Shown piece by piece: positions 55,001-64,000 of a stretch of 64,000 nt of DNA. A program made the position numbers and the translations under genes. The DNA is from Lycocorax pyrrhopterus obiensis (lineage: Eukaryota > Chordata > Aves > Passeriformes > Paradisaeidae). The DNA is taken from positions 57,302,975 to 57,366,974 of the forward strand of contig JACSVZ010000007.1 in the NCBI GenBank assembly GCA_014706295.1, written 5' to 3'. The notes beneath the pieces are model-generated. The model saw nothing but the letters and a program-made list of their open reading frames with translations. It searched no databases and was not told where the DNA came from. Numbering within the stretch: the first letter of the stretch is position 1; each line of letters begins with the position of its first letter.

Positions 55001-58000
55001 AGATCACTTTTTAGAAGTTTTAAAAACCTGCAATTCTAGCATTATGAGAAATATAGAACTTATTTCATACTTTTACAAAGCAAAAAACATTTAACTAACA
55101 AGCAACTGCCATCAATCTACATCGATAGAAAAATTCAGGAATACAGCACAATATAGGAAAAAAATTCCACTGCCTATTGGTAAAAGTTATCAAAATCCTT
55201 GAAACAAAACAAAAATGAAGACTGAACACAAAGGGATCCATTGCTGCAGTGGAAAACTTTGCAGATGCGAGCAGCATATAAATCAGTGCAGTGTTATCTG
55301 CTCGCTGACAGCCAGCTCTCCTGCCTTCCCTGCAGATCGGGGCTTTCGCGAGGCACAGAAGAGTGAAAGCTGACAGGAGCCATTTTTCAGCCTTGCAAAC
55401 ACCATGGAAGCCAACAGGAGCCCCGGGAGTGTCGGTGCTCCTCATGGATGAGGAGGATGCAGGAGCTGATGGTATCCCCTGGCCAGAACGGCCACTGAGA
55501 CCAAGGGACAGGGACAGGAGCAGAAGTAATTGAGTTACCACAGCTGAACAATTACCACTTCCCAGCTGCACTGCAGCAACCACTAGATAAGGTCACACAC
55601 ACTAAGATTGTTTAAAAAAAAAAAAACCAAACAAAAACAACCTTCCTGTTTAATCCATATTCCCTGCTATAAAAGCCAGTCCAGCCTTTCCCTTTTCCTG
55701 CCAAGAGGCCCCTGCATATCCCTGTGAACCTTCCCTACTTTCCTTGTCCACCTTTAACACTCACCTTTTGTAACATGTCTGAGAATTTACTTGTCCTCAG
55801 ACACGTGCAGAACAATTTTCCTCTCCTAGAGTTCAGCCCTGCTCCTCTGCACACCAGTTGTTCTGTCAAAATACAACTGTTAGTGGTAAGTTATTTCCAC
55901 CCTCCATCATCCAACTGTGCAGGCAGGAAGGACTGCACAGACAGAGACTAATACCCATTCTGCTCTCAGCCTCTACTTAAGGTTGCTGCTGCTTCCTCAG
56001 GATTGAAAAAGGCCTGTGAGCCCAAAGCTACTTTGGGGCTCTGATTTTTGCAGTGGGGGTTTGTTTTTTGGGCTTTGGGGTTTTCTTTCCTTTTCCTTCC
56101 CCTGTAATTCCACATACAAATCTAATAAAGGGCACTCTCTTCACATCCAGACCCTACCCAACTGGCAGTCAAAGAAGATGACACAGTCATTTCCAAAGTA
56201 AAAATTTCATAAATATCAACTAATTGGCAAATTTCTTAAATCATCTAAAAACATGGAAATACAGTGAGAAGGCATCAAGGTAAAAAGGATGCAGAGAGAA
56301 GTAGTTGAGGGGGTGAAGAAAAAGAAGGAGTTATTAGAGATATCAAAGGGATAAAAGATAAAACATGATCTAAAAATGGAAGCCGAAAGAGAGAAGAACT
56401 GAAATCAAGCTGGGAAAGGCACAGAGCTGTTACAAAAGCAAGAGAGACTGTATTAGGTTAATACTTATTTAAGGTATTTTTATATGAAGCTGACGAGTGG
56501 TCAAATACTTATTCCTTTATACAGAAGGGATAAGAAACCTGGCAGTGAGGTAAGACAGCATCAATCTTTATCCAGGCTGCAGCTAAAGAATTAAATTCCG
56601 CCCTTAGCTTGTCCCTGGCAGCTGAGTCCATCAGCTACGGCATTCATGCAAGCAGTGTGATTCTGCAGGGGCTGCTCTCCTTTAGCACCACAAATGGCCC
56701 ATTTAGATCAAAGCTACAGCTGCCCCTGGTAATTGCACCTCTGTACTGCCCAGAGATGACAGAAGACATAATGGACAGGGCTTCAGCCTCAACTTTGCAT
56801 TTCCTTCCTTTTTAAACTAAGCATAAGTGAAGGTTGCCACAAATCTCAGCTAAACCATGTAGTGAATCAGTGATACCATTTATCAAGTCAGTCTCTCGTG
56901 GTATCTACTTCAGCCTGGAGTTGGAAAGAGATTTATGTTTAAAGACAGAATGCACATATTTCAGGAACAGCCTTGTATTTCTTTAAAAAATAACATTTAT
57001 GTAAGTCTGATGTACAGACTGTTGGTAAAGAATTAAAACTACAATGCCATCTACATATTTCTAGAGAGCCAGCGTGGCCCTCTTAGAAAACATTTGGCAC
57101 ATTTGAATAATATTTATCTGTATGTTTGTGATGCACTTATATGAGGCTACTATTTATGTACGGGATGTCATACATCAACAGCTGTTTGAGATGAGGAAAT
57201 TCTCACTAGACTTGGTTCTCCTCTGGAGCCCTGATTACCCTAGAATAAATGATTAAGAGCATGGCTGGGAGATAGGGGGTGGGGGTGTCTAAAGACCCAG
57301 AGACTGAACTTAGAACCTTCACCTAATTATCAGACATGATTTGTTAAGAGAAGAGCAGAAGATCACTAGATTTCTGGAAGATGAGGGAAGTTTAAGCCAT
57401 AAATAGATACAAGCATGAGTTCATGCCTGAGGGCTAATAACATGAAATTAAAGGAAAATGTAAGCACTATGTTAACAGGACCTTACAACAAAACTCACTG
57501 GACCTCATAATAGTTTCCCAAGGGAACTGGTGGAAACTCCCACTGCTTGGAACATATGAATCCAGTAAGGGCAAAACACAAGAAAAATTCATGATATGGA
57601 ATGATGCTATATAAGAAAAATGGGCTAAGATGATTTACTAGGTTAAAGGGAGTTCTTATGCTTTTGCAAAACTGTAACCTTCAGAGAGAGGCTGCTTTGC
57701 ATGACAGAATCATTCTGTATTCAGAGTGTACAGAATAAGGGAAAAAAATTCCTCCACCCTTTCCTCCCCAAACAGCCACCTCAGCCTACTCAGTCTGACA
57801 CAGAACAACAATTGACCCACTGTCAATCACACAGAACAGCCTACCTGGACAGGAAAGATCCACCTACTCAAGTTTCTGCCTCTTAATTTTTTTTTCCAGT
57901 CACCACTCCATTCTAGTTTCCCTAAATTAAATATTTATTAAATACTAAATAGCATTAATTATTTATTAACTATTTTATTAACAGCACATCCCACAAAAAA

Positions 58001-61000
58001 AAACCCTCAACGCTTGTTCATGCAACAAAATCTGAGAAATTTTCTTCATAACCAAATCTTCAGATACCAACTTCCTTTGCTCTTCTAGATGATCCACTTA
58101 CTTTCTGTGTGCCAGACCTTAGTAGTTAAAGAAAATTTTAGGTAAGCACAATTACATTTTTCTGTTCTTTATGTGCTGAACCTCAAAGATCAATTACAAC
58201 AGGGTTTTTTCTGTGCAGTCTGACTCCAAGATAGGATGTGAGATCATCCATTAAACATACGTATCCAAGACTAGATGCATTATTAATTCCTTTCCCTCTA
58301 GGTAATATGGTATGGTGAAAAATAGCTACCAGAGATCATACTGACTAAAGACTTAAGCACAAATCAGTGGATTTATGTGATGATTGCTATGCAGCAACCT
58401 AACGGATCTCATTGAAGGAGACATAGATTCTTCTCCCCTGACACTGCCACTGCTCCTGCAGGATGCTCAACACAAGAAAGAGTATTGATTGCAACAAACC
58501 CCCAAAACAGTTCTAAGACCAGCTGAGAGAAGAATCTATCTGAATGTAATATTGCCCTGGTCTGACTACAGACAGGTCTAAATTTCATAGCACTTTCTGA
58601 TTAGTGACAGTGTTTAGAATTTTTTTTTTTTTTAAATAAGCTGACTATAAAACACAACCTGCCTCAGAGTTTCAATCGGGCAGGTGCTGCAAACACCAAA
58701 ATGAGCTTTTTCTTTGACTTTGTGGAGCTGCAATCAAGGAAGCTGCCCTAAGGAATCGCTCAACATCAGCATCATCTCGAACCTAACTAACATATTGCTT
58801 CAATACAGTCCACAGAGTAAATTCTATTTACTGACCTATTTCAAGACCCACAAAAATAAACAAACACTCCAATCAACTGCCTGCCTCAGACCTGTTTATG
58901 CTACAAGCAGCTCCTCACTGAAGGCCTCAGAAGTTCTACTGCTATATTAATCAGCCTCAAGGACCATGTTTTCCCTCTGCAAAACAATTATAATCTGGCC
59001 CTTCCTACCTTTTGTATTTTACTCGAGTGTTATGAAAAGCAGACAGGCTGATGAAATTCTGCCTAGCTTTGTGCAAGATAACCTTACATCCACGTATCCA
59101 TGTCCCTGGCAGCTACAACAGCAACAGGACACACCAAAGTTCACATTTCTCTATGGTCAAATGCCATCCTACTGTCTGACAACAAGAAGTATGGGTGCTG
59201 CTTTGTTTAATCCAGCTTTTATTATCTTAAGCACTCTACTCCTACTGAAAGCCATGCCCCTATGGATAGGAAGCTGAACTTGGCACACCCAAACATTTCT
59301 GAGGACCTCAAATCAGCTGTGGTTTTACCCTCTAGTAACAGTGCCTGTTATCATTTTGAAATCAGAGCACTCAAACTTTAACAACATCTTGTTGCAAGTG
59401 GCTGTTATTATGTCGTCTCCCTTTTATGCTTTCCACAGACTGGATCAGGAATGGATATCTGACACAAGGATCCTTCTTAGCTTAACAGGGAGCGAGTGCT
59501 TCTGGAGGAGATGGAAAACCACACACGATGCCCTGCGCTGAGCCATGGAGGCAGGTGGCACCCCTGGACTTCTGCTGCAAAATGCAGAGGAGACAATTCA
59601 TTCCAAATGTACTTTTTTAAGAACTTGGTTTTTGTTTCCATGTGACTGCTTACACTCCCTTATGCTCCCCTTTATCTTCTGCTGGCGTTTTCTTAGGATA
59701 TTGAATTTGGTATTTAATATTCAGTGTCACTGTAATCCCACAACTTGACTTTGCTGGCACGACAAATCAGTGTTTCTCAGAAATCCAAAACAACCTCAAA
59801 GCTTTTTTTCCCCTCTATGTCAAAGACCTTGATCAACGTCAAGTTTCCTCTTCTTCTTAAAGCTGGAACCAAACACTGCAATGAAATCTGTTGTACAAGT
59901 CAGATCAAAAAGTAACAAGCAGTGTTGAGGGAAACAAACTACCCACACATGTAGTAGGAAAACTGTGTAGCCAATGGCAAAAAGAGCATCTGAGCACCAC
60001 TGTAATACTGCAAAATGAACATTTTTTTCTATTCCCAGTTCCCTCAGATCTATAATAGATATAGATCTATAATAGGGTGCAAACTACCCTTGAGGGGACC
60101 ATCTGCCATCAATGCCTGGTGGATTTACCATGGACAGAGAACACAAAGAGACAGAAGTATGTTTATGATCCACAGGACGTCTAACAACTTTATTTTGACC
60201 AAAGCTACAGATACCCATTTGCTCTCAAGAAAGAAGCTGGCAGCAAGCAAGAGTTAACTTTTAGTATAGGGCCAGCTGGAATAACACAGACCACTCAGAC
60301 AACAAACGTCACCTCACAAGCACCCTGGATTTGTTCCAAAAATCACTTGAAAAGTGGTATTCTTTCTTGACACGCTCAAGGACTGATTCAGCTTGCACCA
60401 GAAGCAGTATTTTTTTTTTCTAGTGCTTGTCAGGAACCATAGTTTCTAAATCTACTTTGAGATGCCTTTGAATAGTCTCAAGATACATGTTTTCCCACAG
60501 TATCACTAAGCAACCTTGTAAATTATTTTCCTTGTATTTAAGTTTAAAAACAAGGATTTCATGTAGCTAAACATGCCAGATTATTTCCCCACCTCCTACT
60601 TTCTAAAGAGAAGAAATCTTTAGATATTGAAATATTTTTTTAAGGTGGAAAGGGACTGTATTTGCAAAGCTATTCACCCACATTAGTACTGCTATGAAAT
60701 CACAAGACTTCTGCTGACATTCAATAACTTTATTTCTAGCTATTTTCCCTGAGCTTTCACAACCAGGGAAGCAAGCAAACATAACACCAGCTTGGATTTG
60801 GCAAGCTGCATGGGGCTCAGGATAATAAGGTAACCCCTCTAAAATCTCCTAATTTATAGATGCTGATTTGCTGACAATAGGAGGACAGCTTCATCCTCAC
60901 CTTTGAAAACGAGGATGGATTTGGATTAGCAAATTGTGAGGATTCATCTCACATTTAAAATGGAGGCTGGTAATTAGAGAGGAGTGAATGATAAATTAAG

Positions 61001-61514
61001 AGCTATTAGTGATTTACTGCGTTTTCATATAAAGTCTGTTTTCCTCTCTTCACTCCACAGCAAACGTAGGGCAAAAAGCAGGAGAGAATACACAAAAATC
61101 TCAGCCTGAAGACTAGATTCAACTGGACCAGCTGGGCCTGAACTTTTCATCATTTTATTTTTTTTAAGAGTATTTTCCCAATCTTTCTTGAATTAGAAGA
61201 AATCTACTTTTTTCTTTCGTAATAAATAAATCAGGTAAAACAGGAGAGGATGAAATTGTCAGTGACAGTTGAAAGGGGAAATCCAACACCTCCATCCATC
61301 CCATCACCACCCCTTGCACCAGCTCCCTGTGCTCTTAAGATTTTGTGCTGAGACACAACCCAAGGAAAAAAGACAAACAGTTTTCTACAGGCATCAGCCA
61401 GAGCAAGAAAGAGAAGTGAGACAAGCCTTGGGAAGAAGTGCAGCCACAAGCCTCGAGCACAGCTCATCAGTAACACACAACTTCTATGCTTTCTCTAAAA
61501 GGATAGAAGCATCA

Positions 61515-61800
61515 TGCAATGACAGAATGGTTTGGGCTGGAACGGGCCTTAAAGATCATCAAGCTCCAAGAATCCCTGCCATGGGTAGGGACACTAGACC
61601 AGGTTGCTCCAAGCCCCATCCAACCTGGTATTGAACACTTCCAGGGATGGGGCAGCCACAACTTCTCCAAGCAGCATCAGCCAGTGCCTCACTACCCTCA
61701 AAGGGAAGAATTTCTTCCTAATATCTAATCTAAACCCGCCCTCCCTTCAGCTTAAAGCCATTCCCCCTTGTCCTGTCACTACATCCCATGAGCAAACTCA
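61515..61800 (-). mobile_element. CR1 LINE fragment, minus strand
   Basis: Reverse-complement CR1 3' end: AATGACAGAATGGTTTGGGC, then CTGCCATGGGTAGGGACACT, GGGATGGGGCAGCCACAACT, AAGAATTTCTTCCTAATATC and CCCCCTTGTCCTGTCACTAC. It is well preserved. Confidence 0.93.
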
Positions 61801-64000
61801 TCCCTCTCCTAACCTCATTTAAAAATTGTCTTTTCCCATGTAGAAGTATTTCTATGCATCTGTCTGAGCTTGCATGTATATGCACATGTGCCCAGCGGAA
61901 CCAGAAATGCATCAACTGGCTCTGGCAAACTCTGGAAATAAGGACCAGGATGACTTTTAAGGATGATCACCCATGCTTTAGCACCTGCTGCTAACCCATG
62001 AGAGCGTGGCTGGAAACCACAGTATTTATGTCTCCCTTTCAGACAAGATAATGTGATGCTTTCTAAAACGGAAGGACATTGAAGGTGGCTTTGTCTTGTA
62101 TATCAATTTTGTGAGGACAGGAAACAAGCAACCTCGAGTTTCTTAGTTCTATATTGTTATCAAAAAAACCCTCAAGCCTCAGACCAGACCTAATGACCAG
62201 TGTCTGCAGAGCAACCCATTCTCAGAAATTCATCCTAAGTGGATGGACTACAAAGCAAAGTAGCAAATTCATGATTCCTACTGTAAAAATGCACAGAATG
62301 CTTTCCCTGAATACTGATTTATAAGAGCAATCAAATAGCCTATCTAAGGCACAATGGAAACACTAATCAATACATTCTCTCTAAAGAATGACAACCATAC
62401 AGGAGAAGGTGTGGGTGTAATTCCTGTACATCCCAAGTCATTCCATGAACCGACCTCTGTGTATACCCTAGAGACTGGAACTGTGATCCTAAACTGCTTT
62501 CTTAATATTATGCATTTCATAACATACTACCCAAAAGTACAAATAATCAACTGAGTGGTATTAGGGCACATAAAGGAAGAGTATACAGCTTTCTTCTAAA
62601 AATCCCATTCCTAATTGATTTTATTAAAAAATCATTTAGATGCTCATTTGCATAATATAACTTCTTAGGGAGTCACACATTTGAATATAATTAGCCACTT
62701 GTTTTGTTGCATTCAGTGCTAATGACCTTTCTTTGAAGAAAGATCCATTTTTGATTTTTCTATTGTTCAAACTTAAGCCTCTTTGGGTTGAAAATGCAGG
62801 AATCCCCTGAACTGACTTTAAACGCCTAAGCAATCAATGGCCTTTCCAATTAATTTTCGCTGTGTTTGTTTGGGACAGCTTTGTTGTAACAGCATGAAAG
62901 CTTTAAATCTTGGTGATTAAAGCCAGCTTCTAGGTACATACTTGATGTCCCAAACAATAATGCTAAGCAAATACAGCTCCCGCTGACATCCAGGGCAGAT
63001 CTACACAGCATGGATCAAAACCAGGCTTAAGTATGCTAAAACCAACTCCTTGCCACACTGGAGCCTGGGTTTGAGGAGACCACGCTGTACTTCTCTCTCT
63101 ACTTTATAAGTGTCATTTGCTTATAATTTCTATTAGAAAAAAAAGTTAAAAGAAAAATCTCTGTGTAGGAAATAATTACATTCATTTTTCAAGTGTTACA
63201 TTCTTAATGTAGGAAATTACATCTAAAATTACAGCAATAATAATGCCTTCAGGAGGGATATGCATTTGAGAATTCTTCCCCCCTCCTGCAATTACTTAAA
63301 CTTCCTTCATTTCTATCTCCATGTTTAGCAGTACTCAGGTTTAGTCTAAGCAGCCTAGTACTTAGCTGTTTTTATTGTCCAAAATGATTCAATTATTTGA
63401 GTACAAAGAGGGGGAAAACATCTTCATCGAAAGAATAGTTCGCAACTTTAAACTCATGATTTCCCATTCCACGTCTAACCATACACAACCAGTTCTGCAA
63501 AGCCTTAGGAAAAAAGCAACTTTCTTTACAACTCTAATTACTTTACAACTGCTGAGGGGGAAAAAAATTACTACGTTAATGTGTATATTTAAAGTTTTTT
63601 TCGAAACAAGAGGAAAAGCATTACATTTATTGAAGACATTGAGAAGAAACTGAGCATTAGGAGCCTGGATTTCTTTTTTTAAAGAGAGTCTTTCCAGAGC
63701 AGACTGGAATTCTTGCCCTTCCAAATTCACCAGGTTTAATTACATCTCATTCATGAAACAGGTTATGTCCAGCTTATGAAGAGACATCACTCTTCAGCCT
63801 TTCACCTTTGCTAAAACATTCAGTACTTGCATGTTACGCTCCTCCACTCCTTACTGCAAGCCTTCATAACCTCAGCACCCAAGAAGGAATCACACTGGCT
63901 AGAGTCCAGATATGGTCCCACACACCCACCATCCAACCTCCTAAATTAACCCATGTAACATTTTTACAGCAAACATGGTCATAAACCACGTGGGAGAAAA

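Larger units (their letters stand above)
46732..64000 (-). other. BRF1: BRF1 intron, partial (right edge, at least 17.3 kb)
   Basis: The intron ends with acceptor TTTTTCTAG before the 174-nt exon. I looked on the minus strand for the upstream BRF1 peptide (GGFHVNLGKESRAQTLQN) and the zinc-ribbon exon and did not see them. One CR1 fragment lies at 61515, with an 18-bp tandem duplication at 52017. The rest is unremarkable intronic sequence; a second gene cannot be excluded but is not supported. Confidence 0.75.

Noticed and set aside
55095..55583. 162-codon minus-strand frame with a leucine-rich, signal-peptide-like start
   Set aside because: The frame begins with GTG, not ATG; the first true ATG removes the hydrophobic start. 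No family resemblance and no splice context, so chance is adequate in a 64-kb window.
46732..64000. Upstream BRF1 exons (zinc ribbon and linker)
   Set aside because: I searched the minus strand by eye for the expected peptides and found no match, so they are probably beyond 64000. A tblastn with bird BRF1 would settle this.

Overview
The window is vertebrate nuclear DNA and almost certainly avian. It holds spliced genes with GT-AG introns, an AT-rich intronic background, one sharp CpG island, and about nine CR1 LINE fragments as the only interspersed repeats I could recognise. No bacterial, viral or plasmid features were seen. Species cannot be fixed from the sequence alone; sparse CR1 with no SINEs fits a bird. 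In mammals BTBD6 and BRF1 lie together (human 14q32.33), which supports the assignments.

Layout. The whole window appears to lie inside one large minus-strand gene, BRF1 (TFIIB-related factor of RNA polymerase III TFIIIB). Five consecutive coding exons were found by joining splice sites by hand: 46558-46731, 20808-20839, 11953-12025, 3551-3700 and 1903-1996, in transcript order. They total 523 nt, join in one continuous frame, and encode most of the two cyclin-like repeats of the TFIIB-type core. Exons for the N-terminal zinc ribbon (beyond 64000) and for the C-terminal half (before position 1) are outside the window.

Nested on the opposite strand, inside the 8.25-kb BRF1 intron 3701-11952, is a complete BTBD6 gene. 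It has a CpG-island promoter (about 5941-6960), a 5' UTR, four coding exons (7365-7732, 7925-8015, 8292-8410, 8644-9676) and a 3' UTR. It encodes a BTB-BACK-PHR adaptor for CUL3 ubiquitin ligases, 536 aa from the first ATG or 483 aa from an internal ATG.

The most notable observation is that the 25.7-kb BRF1 intron 20840-46557 carries textbook minor-spliceosome (U12-type) signals: donor GTATCCTTT and branch site TTCCTTGAC, with the branch A 12 nt from the acceptor AG. It is followed by a 32-nt microexon whose other flank is an ordinary U2-type intron. The rest of the window is intronic sequence with scattered CR1 fragments, microsatellites and A- or T-runs. I found no tRNA, rRNA or CRISPR, no intact transposon, and no novel multi-gene system.
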